DNA from: Trichosphaerium sp. ATCC 40318
Lineage: Eukaryota; Discosea; Flabellinia; Trichosidae
NCBI GenBank assembly: GCA_038496445.1
Contig: JALMLS010000421.1
Location: 62,001-126,000, forward strand
DNA: 64,000 bases
Direction of reading: 5' to 3'
This document shows positions 11,429 through 23,542 of this stretch, in pieces. Under the pieces are notes generated by a model, which ran no database searches, was not told the origin of the DNA, and was given only the letters and a program-made list of their open reading frames with translations. The translations under genes were made by a program, and so were the position numbers. Within the stretch, counting starts at the first letter, position 1; every line of letters starts with the position of its first letter.

Positions 11429-11542
11429 CTATGCCACTGGAGCACGTTCCTGTTGTTCAGAAGTAATTTTGCCAAATGCTTGTCTATGCCTCGAACGGTA
11501 GTAGGCAAGTGCTTGATCTACTGAAACAACAGCAAAATTCAT
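11429..11542 (-). pseudogene. Orphan N-terminal module of the F-box/LRR family
   Basis: From ATG 11542 the minus strand reads MNFAVVSVDQALAYYRSRHR then QAFGKITSEQQ, clearly the same module as the starts of F-box/LRR A (9869) and C (25662). It ends at a stop 38 codons in, with no F-box or LRR following on this strand. It is a truncated copy next to, and inverted relative to, paralogue A. A functional micro-protein is possible but less likely. Confidence 0.6.
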
Positions 11543-11801
11543 TGTTTTGGTAGTGTTGTTTGGAGAAATAAGCCAATTCAGAAGCAGATTTCCTGAACCA
11601 GAGCATTCCAGTGTTATTTGAAAGTTTGAATAACATTGTGTTATCACTAATGCGAACAAGAACTTCCAACCAAATGTGGATTATCAATGGAGACTAGATT
11701 TTTTACGCCCAAAAGTATACAATGGAGTTTTGTTCTCACTTTTTTACGCTTTGATTTTAAGAGTCCACGCAATTGCTACGTTTTATAAATAAATATTTAA
11801 G

Positions 11802-12078
11802 CTATTCATACATGATTGTTTTGATGCACAATCTAGCTTCTAAATAGAGTTGTTGTTTAACCTGACGTGCATCACCGTTGGCCAGATCCATAAAGATCAA
11901 CAACAAGCGCCGCACATTACCTTCACCTGTTGACTCTAACACTGACATCACCGAATTTAGTGACACCTTTTGACGTATTTTGTAATTGCACATCAACAAA
12001 ATTATTCAAAACACAAACTCGTACAAACCATGCGCGTTCTACTACCTCTTGACTCATCTTTGTTGCATCAAATCCCAT
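11802..12078 (-). CDS. Small hypothetical protein (2 exons)
   Basis: ATG 12078 starts MGFDATKMSQEVVERAWF. A GTACGA donor at 12024 and an AAAAG acceptor at 11967 remove 58 nt, and the frame continues VSLNSVMSVLESTGEGNVRR then LLLIFMDLANGDARQV, ending at 11802 after about 72 residues. The start is faintly like a UBA fold (MGF...) but too short to call. Without splicing a different, shorter reading results. No family recognised. Confidence 0.3.
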
Positions 12079-12226
12079 TCTGCAAACTCATTTGTCTATT
12101 GCACATAACCTGTTTGCTGTATTCAAGAGTATAACGTCATCAGGATTTTAAGCAAATCTGGCCATAACGCTATTGACTTTTTTTGGTTTAAACGCACAAA
12201 AACGTTACCTGGGCGCTATAGAGATC

Positions 12227-12763
12227 ATGTCTGATGCCAATGAGAGTAACGTACAACGTAAAAAATCAAAACGCTCAAATAGCAAAAAGAACGTTAAACC
12301 GAGACCAAAGTAAGTGTTTTAGCATCAAATACAGCGTGTCAGGGTAAGTTAAATAAAAAACTGACAATTATGGTAGATCAACCTCATATAGTCATAGCGT
12401 GTTATCAACTGGTGGAATAGACGTTAAAAAGCTTAACACTGAAGACGTAGACAACGTACGCTACAACTCAACCCAAATTTGTTACAAAGCTCATTTAACG
12501 CGCAGACGGATGCCCTATCAAGTATATCTTCATCAACACGCTCCCCTAGAGCGCGTTTAGATAAAAAATTACGTAAGCGTCTTGATCATCTTGAAACGAT
12601 GATCACAGAGCTATCAACGTCAACAAAAGCGCTTAGCAAGCAAATACAGAGCAAAGACGTTAAGCACTCCCAAAATGGATCTAACTCAACGCCTTGGGCT
12701 CTATGGTTGACACTAATATGTGTCTTTGCTTCAATCGCATTACAATTGTACAAAAGCTCGTAA
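12227..12763 (+). CDS. Tail-anchored membrane protein with short coiled coil (3 exons)
   Basis: Exons 12227-12309, 12377-12455 and 12506-12763 join in frame to about 139 residues. The start MSDANESNVQRKKSKRSNSK is polar and basic. The middle (RLDHLETMITELSTSTKALS) has heptad spacing of a short coiled coil. The C-terminus is one hydrophobic helix (PWALWLTLICVFASIALQLY) followed by four residues, the layout of a tail-anchored protein of ER, mitochondrial or peroxisomal membrane. No family recognised; SNARE-like or organelle-fission adaptor are possibilities only. The donors are GTAAGT and GTACGC; the second intron was chosen because its removal is the only simple way to keep frame. Confidence 0.5.
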
Positions 12764-13152
12764 GGAGCTGCTGGGAGAGAATGCTTTAGAAGCATGTTTT
12801 TTTTTGTATAAACTGATTTTTGATATCTTCAAGTTTTTGACTTCCTGCTAAGTTTTACTCACGTGATGTTCCATCTCAAGTGCTTGTTATCAAAGCTTTG
12901 GTAATTTTGAATAACATGAAAGGAGTTCAGAGTTGTAAGGTGTCAGACTTGTGCAAGAGTTAGATCTTTTTTTTTTGAATACAAAAACGATCTTTTCTCC
13001 TCCTTTCAAAGAAATGTTAATTGTTATAATCTATACGACTTATTATTACGTACGTATATTTCATACGTACTAGCTGTGCACCTGCTCTAACTTCAAAAGT
13101 TTCAAGCTTTGTAAGAGCTGTTTTAGCTCTAGAAAAAAACCAGAGTTATTTT
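12764..13152. other. Intergenic, no gene seen
   Basis: AT-rich spacer between convergent genes. It holds a CACGTG near 12861 and a TACGTACGTA palindrome near 13048. No ORF of note. Confidence 0.45.
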
Positions 13153-15184
13153 TTAGTTTGGGACTTCTTTTTTGAGATGATTTATGACTTTGTGGAGTTG
13201 TGTCGGAAGAGTTGTGGTTGACACGTACTTTTTTATATACCTTTTAATAACTTTAACATTTCCCTCTATTATGATAGTCTCTAGTTTAGGACAACTCTGT
13301 ACAAACCAGCTTATTTCTTCTTTTCCAATAATTTGTCTGTATTTACTTTTTGATATTGTTATACGAAGTGAAGTTATATTAGGCCATGTTCGTTTTATAA
13401 ACCTTCCAAAATATATAGCCATATATGGTGTACTAAATACAAAAAAAGTAAGTAACGTGATAGTAATATAAGCCAGGAACAAACCAAAAAAAAAAATTGC
13501 ATAGTATTTTTCTCCTATCACTTGTAGTCTTGCTATGCAATTTGAGCTTTTAGTTATAATGACTTACTTGATCCATAAAGACTTTAAGTTTGGTGGATAA
13601 TGTGAAATAGTCCTTTCAGATATTTTACCTTCATCAAGTTCTACAAGAACGTCAGCAACAGCAAATGAATCAAATCAAAAAAAATTATCTCACTTAGTGA
13701 CGTTACATTCACCAAAGAAACCAAATTAACGTTACAGAGCCCAGTACGTATCAAGCTCAAATGCGTTAACCTTGTTAATGTATCAAATTTGGCGTAAGGG
13801 CGACCATCAACAGCTTCATAGGATACCAAGTTAGGCATATTCTTAAGAAAAAAATAAGAAACAATAAGATAAAGAATGAACATACTGATTCATCAGCTGT
13901 AGGTTTTTTACTTTTGGACATTGGAAATGCCTCTAATTGCCAACTGTAATTCATTATTAAGTGTGTATGTGGTAGATATTGGAGTTGTTCTACAAAATCA
14001 GGAAGTTTTGGTATGGCAATTAAATGGGTTGAAGATGTATCTTCCATGTAATTGTTTATCGGCAATATTGGATATAATGGCCTCCCTATATCTAGAACCT
14101 GTAATCTTGATAATTCTCGAAGAGTTCGTGCACTATTTGGATGGTAGCAAGAAGCATGTAACTCAGTAAGAGAAGGACACTGAAAAAAAACAATGAGTTG
14201 AAAGAATTGGACGTTTTTAGTTCCTTTTTTTACCTTGTTTACCATGGTAACCAGTGTTTCTCCATCAATACTTTTCAATGAAGAAAGAGTTAAACTACGT
14301 AACGTTTTTGGTGGTGTATATGTCTGGAGCATATTGTCTAAACACTCAAAGAGTTAAGGACAAAATATTATGGCTACAAAAAAAAACAATAAAGTGTACT
14401 CATTGTGGCTTTCTTCCCTTGTAGTGAAATGTGTAGATTTTTAAGGTGTATCATTTTGTTGAGTATGCTACTTTGACTAGAATGGAGATCATGTTAGATC
14501 AATAATAGACTTAGAAAATAAATGTAAAAGTCACTAAAGTTTTTTTCCTACACAACAAAACAGCGAAATATTAACGGAAACTAACATTGTTGCAGCTGAA
14601 ATCCTGAATGATAAAATGTTACATGGATTCCATAATCCTTTATCTAAAGGTCACTAAGATAATACTAATGAAGAAATTGAAAAACTTGGTATTACCAAAA
14701 GCATCAAACAGTTGACATTTAGTGTCATTAGTTGAATAAGTCAAATCAGTCACGTGTTCATGACGCGTAACCATTGACACCATCTCAGCTACCAAGCTCT
14801 CTGTTGGTTCTCTACATTGCCTGTTAGCCTTCACTTCCGTCTATTACACACCGGCAAGCGTTAAATAAGCTCAATGATATCAAACGAGGAAAGAACGCAT
14901 GTTTTAATGATCCTGACGGAATAGGTTTCTCTTTTGTTACACTGATACGTATTCTACGTACACGAGCGCAATATACATCGCTCCAGTAGCGTGAAATAAG
15001 CCGTACAGCATTTTTATCTACAATTACGGTTTAATATGCAAGAGACGCCAAAATTGCTTTAACTTGCGTCAACTATGATAAACAACGATTTATACGTACT
15101 TTTCATGCCAACCGCTTCAAAAATCTTCCACCATAATTCCACAGGTAGCTGAAGCTCTGACGATGTACTCGAAATTGTTGCCAT
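13153..15184 (-). CDS. F-box protein with divergent LRRs (about 9 exons)
   Basis: Starts at ATG 15184 with an F-box (LQLPVELWWKIFEAVGMK, next exon NAVRLISRYWSDVYCARVRR). Downstream exons carry irregular leucine-rich repeats (FFPRLISLSLFNA, LRSLTLSSLKSIDGETL, CPSLTELHAS, LSRLQVLDIG, LTHLSLIRTGLC, CPKLETIIIEG) and end KEVPN at 13153. Introns of about 40-180 nt start GTACGT, GTGTGT, GTAATA, GTAAAA, GTATGT, GTGAGA and GTAAGT; the junction near 14590 is the least certain. The repeats are individual, not homogenised, so this gene is older and separate from the GVHTI-type LRR family nearby. Likely SCF adaptor. Confidence 0.72.
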
Positions 15185-16242
15185 GCTGAAACAGCAGAGT
15201 TGAGACTAATTGGAACCAACCTCTTATTGCACTCACCTCAACCGTCAGACTACTTGACTATGCTTGACAAGTTAGAACAAAACGTTTATCCGAAGGAATT
15301 GACCCAATACTCGCTATTGGCCTGCGAATATATTTCCTCCCAATGTTGGCACGTGCCAAAACGACTTGTTTTATTTAGATATTGTGCTTATGAAGTCAGC
15401 ACCAAAAACCTCTTGGGAAGTTAGAAAATCTGAGAGACGTAAATCGGGAAACCCAAATATGTAGAACTTTGTCAAAAAAAAGTCGAAAATTCGGCACACT
15501 AATTATCCTATATTATGCCATAGGAACTATTTAGAAAGCCCCCCCCTTTCAGGGGGGGTTTGGGGGGGCATAGCCTAGCGGCGACTGAGCGCCATAACCC
15601 AGTTGTCTCCCTTTGTGGCGAACAGTTCAATATCACTTTGACATTTTTTCGACTTTTTTTTCGACATTTCAGTACACACCGTAAATCAGAAATAGATCCT
15701 TTGAAAGACCTTCAAACGTTTTTAAAAGCAACAAAAGACTTCAACGAAGACGAGAAAAAGCGAAATGAAGAGAAAGACGTATTGAGCCACGCCGTGATAG
15801 GCGTAATGAAGATAGAGATGTAAGGGACTACAAGAAGGACTGGATTTGGGAGGTACATTCTTAGCTCGTTGTAGCAATTGCCACAACCTTTGAACTACGT
15901 GTAAGTTAGGGTAACAATGCCGAGGTATCCTCACAGGCTGTAGAGATAACCGAACAGCGAACGCTTATCCTCACGTCTTGTTAGGAATACTGAAAATTTT
16001 TGAAATCGGATTTTACCCGACGTACTAGTATCGGCCTTGCATCTCTCAGAAGATACAAATTATTGCAGCAAACGTTTCGTGACGTTTGTGTTGTGAGTCA
16101 AACATCGTTACAGTGATATCATAACACGTGATAAAAAAAGAGCAAATACTACAAAAGTTGTGATTCGTTACTTATCCAAAAGAATCATAATCTACAACCA
16201 GCACAACAATAACACAACTTATCTACAACTCTAAAAGCAAAC
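15185..16242. other. Region with exon-like fragments and a C/G-run hairpin
   Basis: A frame at 15200-15424 (SDYLTMLDKLEQNVYPKELT) and an acidic, coiled-looking frame at about 15677-15823 (DPLKDLQTFLKATKDFNEDE), preceded by a polypyrimidine tract and CAG, look like exons. I could not join them into a gene. Between them, at 15539-15570, eight Cs face two runs of seven Gs and could fold into a hairpin. Repeat insertion or a decayed gene would both fit. Confidence 0.3.
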
Positions 16243-16521
16243 ATGGGAAAAAACGAGACCACACTCAAGGCAGCGCTCGGCGGGAAAATATCTAGTAACT
16301 ACGAAATTCTGGTGGATGGCAACACATCACATACACCAACAACTAGCACAACTGGATACACTTGTTTGCTTGTGTACACAACAAACAGCACAAAAGCAAT
16401 AGTCGCAAAGGGCGGCACTTTCGATGATAGCAGTCAACGATCTGAGCACGAAAAGCTGTTCAGGCATGCACAAACGCAAGGTTGCCAGCGTCACATAACA
16501 CGAATCCAGCGTCATGTCTAG
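16243..16521 (+). CDS. Hypothetical protein, 92 residues
   Basis: ATG 16243 has a good context (AAAC before ATGG) and opens MGKNETTLKAALGGKISSNY. The product is Thr/Ser-rich with one short hydrophobic strand (TCLLVYT) and ends in a basic stretch. Gly at position 2 would allow N-myristoylation, but no family or splice pattern supports the call. Chance ORF remains possible. Confidence 0.3.
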   Translation: MGKNETTLKAALGGKISSNYEILVDGNTSHTPTTSTTGYTCLLVYTTNSTKAIVAKGGTFDDSSQRSEHEKLFRHAQTQGCQRHITRIQRHV

Positions 16522-18418
16522 TGGATGGAGTATTGGTCCAAAATGAACAGGTGATTCAAGTACTTTAAACACATTTATTGCGGGCTAAAAACGTTAGTTG
16601 TATGAAAGAATCGAAAAAGCAGTTCCCATTCATTACACAAGTTTGACATTTAAATAGTGTAGCAACATTTACATGTAAAGTAGTTTTAACTTTAGCTTGT
16701 GTCAAAAATTCCAATATTTGCTAATTACCTTAAGTGATTTTGATTTAACCTCATAGCTTTGTCATCCCAATTTTCATAGCGAAGTCAATATGTGTTGATT
16801 CACTAATTTATAGCATGTTGTGCGTAAAAGGTTTTTTATAACCGTTGATGGACTTACACCACTGATTGAAACAGCTACTGTGTAAGGTTATCGTTTACAT
16901 AATGAGAAACCAACACCTAGCAAAGTATATAGAGATGGCCGTTAACAGCTTTGGCCGTTTAAGGTTCTATAATCTGCTAAAAAATAAGGTGACGTATAGC
17001 TTCAGCTCAAAGATTGTGGAATACATAAACTGTGGCACACCGTCCTTTCTTGATAAAAAACCAACATGGGAAATCAAAGCTATCTCTGGTTTTTCTTCCA
17101 ACTGGTACTTGCTGGCGCTTGTGTTCATCATGGAGAACTTCACCCTGTATTGATGTTTGTAATACCAAAGTTATAACCTAGGCTTTGAGTTAACAAACAA
17201 GCAGACAAATTTTTTTTATTTTAAATCTTGTTAGTTGGCTACATACTCACCATAACCCCATATTTTTCTGTACAAATAACAGTAAGAGTAAGGAGTCTAT
17301 CTTTTTCAACAGCTTCTTTGGGTTTAACCAGCTGAGCACATGATTTCACATGTGTGAGCATAACTTTGGATAAATTTGTGAAGTTGTAATCCAAAAAAAA
17401 AGAAGACATCTCAAGTTACAGGACATCAAGACAACCACATTCTTAAATTCAGCTACATTATAGTACAAAACCATCTCTAGTTTCCGTTTGGAGAACGTGT
17501 ACAGTAAATATTCTATCAAACAAATTAGGACAAAAACGAATGTCATTCTTGGATGGCAATAATTGCAGAGAACCTCATTTTTTACCAATAGTTTCTGATG
17601 CTTGCCATTTTTACTTAATTGTCGAGTTTTTAACTCCCAAAGGTAACAAAAAAAAATAAGAGATAACACTTAGCTATATCCCACTTATAAAAATCTTGAA
17701 TCATTGAACGCTCCATACTTGTGTATTCATTGATCGGTTGCCATAAACATAAATGTATGCAGTGCGTTGTAATACTAAACTCTAAAAGTACCAGTTTTGG
17801 CTTTGGGTACAAAATTCCAGCCATAGTGAATGGATGTAATAAAATTGGATAACAGATTTTTATTAATCAATTATTCATTAGCACCCAGCACGTAAATAAA
17901 GTTGTGCTTGTTTACAATGCATAAACAACTCTATAGTTGTTGTTTTTATGAAACCTTGATAACAACCGTTTGTGTATACAATTTAAATTGCTGTCTATTG
18001 ATAGGGTATTTGATGGAGGAAAGGATAAGTGCGTGAAGCTTTAAGGTGCACGGGAATACTAGCAACATTAAAAATTTTGTGGTGTACTTAAAACGGTCAC
18101 CCCGAGCAATTGTATTTAGATACATCCGCCAATGCTGTTGGAAGTTTGTCTATAACATCATGAAAAGTACATATGTTTGCACAAGACATAACAAAAGTAT
18201 ACAAAGTTCAACACCTTGAAGACAAGTAATAGAACTCCAAAAAACCAATGTTCTGAGATTCAATAATTCCATTGAATTCACTGATATTCGCTTGAAGAGA
18301 GGTGATGATGTTCTCAAGACATACTGAAGCATACTCTAACTTCGACATAAAATTGTCAAGCGATCTAGTCTTTTTGCACTGTAAAGTAAATTTGCTCACT
18401 TTTCAAATTTTACAAATA
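16522..18418. other. Gene-poor region with decayed repeat-family sequence
   Basis: No convincing gene. The minus strand at 17350-17824 and 18150-18399 carries fragments (NGKHQKLLVKNEVLCNYCHP; CKKTRSLDNFMSKLEYASV) that recur on the plus strand at about 32310-32520 and 34060-34260. All copies are interrupted. It abuts the inverted C2 cassette at 18419. Confidence 0.45.
17350..17680 (-). repeat. Dispersed degenerate coding-like repeat, copy 1
   Basis: Reads LSKNGKHQKLLVKNEVLCNY then CHPRMTFVFVL on the minus strand. Closely similar frames lie on the plus strand near 32395-32480 (CCHPRMTYVFVL) and 34060-34200 (LNKNGKHQKLLVKNEFLCNY then CHPRMTYVFVL). None is part of a complete ORF, so this is a decayed multi-copy gene or element. 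Confidence 0.5.
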
Positions 18419-20230
18419 GTGTCGCAGAACACGTGCCCGCTCTGGAATGTCCAATGTATTTTATTTTTGCATGTGGTAGCTATTCACGTTGTTTATCACG
18501 TACTACAAGCATTTTCAGGCTGTTTTTAAGCAGTCTGTAAGCGTAAGAAATTATTTAACAGCTATTGCATTTTTAGCACTTTTGATGGTGTTGATATTGT
18601 TTTTTCTTCATTGGACTTGTGGCTTGTTTTAGAACTCAAGCATTTCTGAATGACATTTAACGACGCTATTGTATTTGTAATGGAACCTAAACACTATGTA
18701 TGTACGTTTTTCCATTGTTAAACAACATTTAGTTACATGTTGTTTCCCTTATTTTTTTTTGTTACTGTATGGGTTCTTTAAGGAACAGCAAGTTTTTAAA
18801 GGTTCTTTCAGGAACGGTAAGTTTGGTAGGACGTTAAAAGCTGTATATTAAGAACAAGTTAGGATTTAAGCCAAGTGTAATGTGACTACATCTAGAGCGT
18901 TACAACTGTACTGAATGAAACGTTAAAGGGCACACGAAAGATGAGAATACATGTAAGAGAGACGTGGCCTTAGTTGTAGGATAATAGCGTCCTTATTAAA
19001 GGTCATTACATAATTCAGAGAATACATTTAATGTTCATTATCGAGATATCATGGGTAAATGTAATCAGAGAATAGTAACGTATGCTGTTGCACGTTACAC
19101 TGAAACATAAGAAAGTAGTATTCTATTTATTGTAATTTTCTGAATCTAGAAAATATGTGTATTTTCCCACAATTTTACGATTAAGTTGGTTGGCGTTTAG
19201 CGAATAGTTGCCAAATTGCTCGCTTTATAATGTACTGAGTCCGTACCATGTACGTAGAACTTGTAAACCGACGAAAAAAGAATTTCGGGCAAACCCGAAG
19301 AAGAACCGAAGTGTGAAAAATACCCGTCATGTTTTGGTCAAGATGTGCTTTCAATTTACTCAAAAGAACTCTAGGTCACATCGCAACTAACTAATAATGT
19401 CTATTTACGCCGATATTGCAAGGCACCATGGTTGGGATGGCGGTGGAGGCATGAGAACAACTACTACACGCTACACTCCTACTTCTACGCGCTCACCTAC
19501 AAACAGTACGTAAATATATTTTTATTTATGTTACCTTTTTCTGGTTTTATTTCTGTTTTTCACTAAACGTGTTTTTTTCGTTTTTCTAAGTCTTCTAATC
19601 TTTAGGTTTGTATGTTGGTGTTGAATTACGTAGTGGTAAAGAGTTAGCAGCAAAAGACGCTGGTGGTACATCTGATCCTTACCTCAAAGTAATGGTTATT
19701 TCCGAAACCAATAGGCACAAAAAAATAAACAAGAAGTTTCCTGGCCAACCATATACTACAAAAGTCATAAAAAAGACACTTAATCCAACTTGGAACGAGT
19801 TTACTCATATTTACCAAGTGTATGCAGGTACACAGGGCTATTTAAAAATAGAATGCTGGTATGTAATGCAAACACCTTTTGAGGTTTTTTTTGAAGCAAG
19901 TATCACGTGATATTTTTTTGATTTTTTTTTCGATAGGGATAAAGATCTTATTGGTTCTGATGACTTTATGGGGGAATGTGTTATTGATCTTAAAAAACTA
20001 CAAGATGAAACACCTAATATACCAGCTGTTAAGCATATAGCATTGGTTGTTACACTTAAAGAGAGACTTGTACCAATGACACTTACTTTGGAACCACGAA
20101 AAGGTAAAAAAGATAAAGTAAGTGGTACTATAGACATAGGTATATCACTTGTTTTCGTTTCAATATGAAGGAAAAGCCACCACTACAGAGCTTGTATAAG
20201 TAGAATAAAATGGTATTGCTCATATGTGTT
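18419..20230 (+). repeat. C2 cassette, copy 1 (arm of an inverted duplication)
   Basis: The sequence from the GCAGAACACGTGCCCGC at 18424 through the C2 gene and its 3' flank matches, in reverse complement, 27180-28895. Both share 5' flank, gene and 3' flank (GTATAAGTAGAATAAAAT). A third copy on the minus strand (about 32760-34060) shares the gene and most flanks. The cassette extends well beyond the coding part, so this is segmental duplication rather than retroposition; introns are kept. Confidence 0.75.
19397..20168 (+). CDS. C2-domain protein, copy 1 (3 exons)
   Basis: Small protein of about 190 residues. Exon 1 (MSIYADIARHHGWDGGGGMR) is Gly/Thr-rich. Exons 2 and 3 form one C2 domain, a calcium/phospholipid-binding fold: LYVGVELRSGKELAAKDAGG, TSDPYLKVMV, TLNPTWNEF, LKIECWDKDLIGSDDFMGE. 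The aspartates of the calcium loops (KDAGGTSDPY; WDKDLIGSDD) are present. Intron 1 starts GTACGT and intron 2 GTATGT; intron 2 contains TCACGTGA. It ends SLVFVSI. A C2-only protein probably acts as a membrane-recruited adaptor (inference). Near-identical paralogues lie at 27232 and 32838. Confidence 0.85.
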
Positions 20231-20784
20231 TCATATTGTCAAGCAACAAACTTTATACTTTGTTCTTTTGTACGGATTGCAATTCCGAACAGATAAAACG
20301 TAGCAAGGAAAAAACGATCCAGCACATTTGCAATTTCAGACCAGATGAGAATATCATATGTTTAACTGAGGCGTTTACTTACAATCACTAATAGCACTGG
20401 AGAAAGGCGTCGAGTGCTTTAAATTGTGCACTTGATCGCGCCATTTCTTGTTATCTCTGATACTGGATACAACGTATCTCCCACTACAGATAGACCCAGC
20501 TTTTTCAAAGACTTATAAATGACATGTACAGTCCCAACAAGATTTACGCAATTAACAAGAACAGTGGTTGGCAAGCATCTATATCACAAACTACATCGTT
20601 TGATTAATAGTTTAAGTTTACTGACATTTCTGTTACAATGGGCAAAGGAAATACATTTTTTGAACAAGCTGATAAAAGGCAGCCGAAGCAATTGGAGGAG
20701 AACTTGCACTTTTCTAAAGATGGAAAATTGGCCAAGGTTTTGCTAGACAGAGCCCTGTTTTAGGAGAAAACCTTAGATCTCACT

Positions 20785-22642
20785 TTACTTGGACCAACAG
20801 TTTGATGGAAGGATTTCTACAATCTCATTTTTATACAAAGAAACTGCAAAATGATAAGCATCACCATCGATTATTTTGAGCTCCGACTTTTCATATTTTA
20901 TCGTGAATTGAACCGTCTTATTGTTCATATCTAGTGTGACGCCAACACGATCCCCTGTAACACAGAAAATTAAGATATTTATTACAATAGCTGTGGCACC
21001 TTTTTCAGCACGTGAAATCAATTTTGCCGAACGCATTGAGTCCGTTTCAAGGCAACCATGTGAACAGCAGTATCCTATTCCTTTTTTGTTTTCATGATAC
21101 CCAATGGGGTCAGTGGGCGAACAAGGTACAGGGCAAATGCCAATTGATAAACTTCCGCGACATACAATCCTACAATGATCAGAATAGTGCGTGTTTATGC
21201 ATGTTTCATACTTGCACTCTAAATGGTGAATACCTGTAGTTAACAACTTACTTGCAATCACAGTATTCCATCCTTATTTATGATTAGATTATGAGTTAAT
21301 AATTAAACGTGCTGTGGGGACCATCTTGTCGAATTGTACAGCACCCATTAAACACTTCAGAATGAGGTGTTTCTTCAAAACCCCAAAATGGTACACGTGA
21401 TTCTAAGATTTTGAGTCTGTTGACAATATCGCAGACCTTTAGTGAAAAAAGCCAAGTTAGGTTGATTTAAAAAGAATCTGTTTCTTACTTGAGATTCTCT
21501 TTCTGTTGTGTTTAGTACTAATTCTGTAAGTTTCTCATGATGATCTGCCTAGTTTTGTTCAACAATATTAATATTGTGACAATATGAAAAGAGCTATTGC
21601 AGTCGCACTTGAAGTACATGCATCAGGAACAGCTGTGTCACCTATCAGAATTAGTCAAACTCCGCAGCTGATATGAAATACTTGAGATTCATGTGTTTCA
21701 CACTTTGCAGCCAGCTGTGATTCTAATTCTTTGACCTTTCCAAGGAGATTGCTCACCTACAATTACAGTAAATAAGTCAATGCCTCAACACGAAGTACTT
21801 TATTTTCATGTTTTTTGTGTATGGTGTGTAATTGAGATTCTAGTTCCTTGACTCTCCCACAAAGATTGCTCACCTTAATCAATTAACCACAGTAATAATG
21901 ATAAATGAATCTAATGTACTTGAGAGTCATGTTGCTTTACTACCTGAGACATCTGTGTCACCTATATCAGAATTAGTCAAACTTAGCAGTTGATATGAAA
22001 TACTTGAGATTCATGTGTTTCACGCTTTGCCGCCAGCTGTGCTTCTAATTCCTTGACCTTCCCAAACAAATCTGTTACCTATAATCGTGTGACTTTTGAA
22101 ATACATGAAACTTTGTCTCGTCTCGTACAACATTTTGTAGGGTTTGTAGCTGTTGCTCTCCACAAGTTGTTACTTTTTCCAACACAAATTTGAAATTTCT
22201 ACTACCAAAATGATCTGTTTCAGATACAGCTACAATCAACACATCATTGTATTTTTCTTGTAAAGATAGGGTACATCCATGCTCCTTATAACATACCACG
22301 TTAACTTGGAAACGTGTTGAGCAACAATCAAAAAGGTTAAAAAATCTGTTTAAAGCACCTTATTGCTAAAGCTCAGTGTGACAGATATGAATGGTGTGCT
22401 GCGGCAGAGGCATATGAACGTACGTTTCTAGAAGCGAAAACAAATAAAGACATGAGACGGGCTTTATCCTCAATTCTACCTTTCGTAATCTTTGCTATCA
22501 TCTCGTTTTGGGTAATGTTAAGTGTAAACGAAGAAAATAACGACTTGGCGTTAATTCTAACAACATCATCATTGGCGTCGTGTTCAATCGTAACAATAAA
22601 GCCTCCTTCTTTGATGATCACTTTTTCCGCAGGAACTGCCAT
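20785..22642 (-). CDS. Coiled-coil/SPRY (B30.2-like) protein (multi-exon)
   Basis: Starts at ATG 22642 (MAVPAEKVIIKEGGFIVTIE). A second segment reads VNVVCYKEHGCTLSLQEKY. Three short exons then encode near-identical coiled-coil units of type V-x-[ND]-L-x-G-[KR]-V-K-E-L-E-[SA]-Q-L (near 22078, 21873 and 21757), followed by VCDIVNRLKILES. The last exons form a SPRY domain: WNTVIASKLLTTGIHHLECK, GSLSIGIC, GDRVGVTLDMNNKTVQFTI, AYHFAVSLYKN. Stop at 20785. The layout resembles TRIM-like proteins without a visible RING, so a protein-binding scaffold is inferred. Some small exons and the second junction are uncertain. Confidence 0.6.
21634..22078 (-). repeat. Tandem duplication of coiled-coil exon plus intron
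   Basis: Blocks 21634-21757 and 21957-22078 are near-identical, including intronic sequence (CAGAATTAGTCAAACT, GAAATACTTGAGATTCATG) and a coding part (KVKELE[SA]QLAAK, ETHESQVFHI). A third exon between them (GRVKELESQLHTIHKKHE) is more divergent. Unequal exchange has lengthened the coil of the SPRY protein. Confidence 0.7.
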
Positions 22643-22909
22643 CTTTGATGCGAAATTTGTTAGCCAGGAACTTGCGTGTCACGTGCTGTCGGAGAAAAGT
22701 CAAGCGCAGTCATAACAGTTCGTTTACATTGTCGTGGTTGTGTAACTTTCTTTTGGAACAGTTCAGAGAATGTTTGTTGAGCACTGGATCTCTTGTTCTA
22801 TACAATGAGAAATATCAAGCGGGTTGATTTGAGCTCATTGAAAATATTTAAACAAGCGTTAGTCACTGAAACGCAAAGCCCTGATTCCCACAGTCAAATG
22901 ACTGTTTTC

Positions 22910-23062
22910 AGATAAACAATATCACAGGCAAGAAAAAAAAGATCCATGCAAGCAAGCTTGCGAAATTTCACATGTAATTGTAGTAAATGACTAATGGATC
23001 TGGAAGAAAAGCGAGACACTGTACCTTTTATACAGGATTGTTGAAGGAATCAAAAAAAAAGT
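22910..23062 (+). repeat. 150-bp dispersed repeat, copy a
   Basis: Contains GATCCATGCAAGCAAGCTTG and ends GGATTGTTGAAGGAATCAAA. The same sequence in reverse complement lies at 26943-27096 and, slightly altered, at 32553-32700. In those two places it directly adjoins the 3' flank of a C2 gene; here it stands alone between the SPRY gene and F-box/LRR B. Confidence 0.7.
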
Positions 23063-23542
23063 GGTTAAAAACAAAGTCGAATTTCACAAACTAAGAAAAA
23101 ATGGATAAGTTATTGTTTTGTGCTTGACACCTCAGTACTAATACTATCTATTCCTGCTGATGATCTCAGTAGTTAAGTGATTAACTACTACAGTATTTGT
23201 AAAGATCGCTTGAACCAAGATGATACACCATGTGAAAAAAAAGAGAAAACGTGGTGAAAGAACTGACTTATCCTAACTGAACATGTATACACATAGAGTA
23301 GAGAATTCAATTTTTTATGCCGTAGTATCTCCAGTTTGACTTGAGTGGTTTTGTTACTAACAACACGAATAAACACAACTTTTCTAATTGTTTTCTTTGT
23401 TTCATTGAATTATTAGTGTTTCTTTCCCGCTTAGAGTAGAAACGCCTAACACAAACAACAAGTGTTGTACAGCGATATAACGTTACCGAAAAAACGCAAT
23501 TAACGCAATTATAATACTGTAGACGCCTACTGACGACTAAAC

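Noticed and set aside
13184-13471. Plus-strand ORF resembling a membrane protein
   Set aside because: Lies opposite well-spliced exons of the minus-strand F-box gene.
16866-17153. ORF whose MAVNSFGRLRF recalls the GAPDH start
   Set aside because: Only a few residues match; none of the later GAPDH motifs follow.
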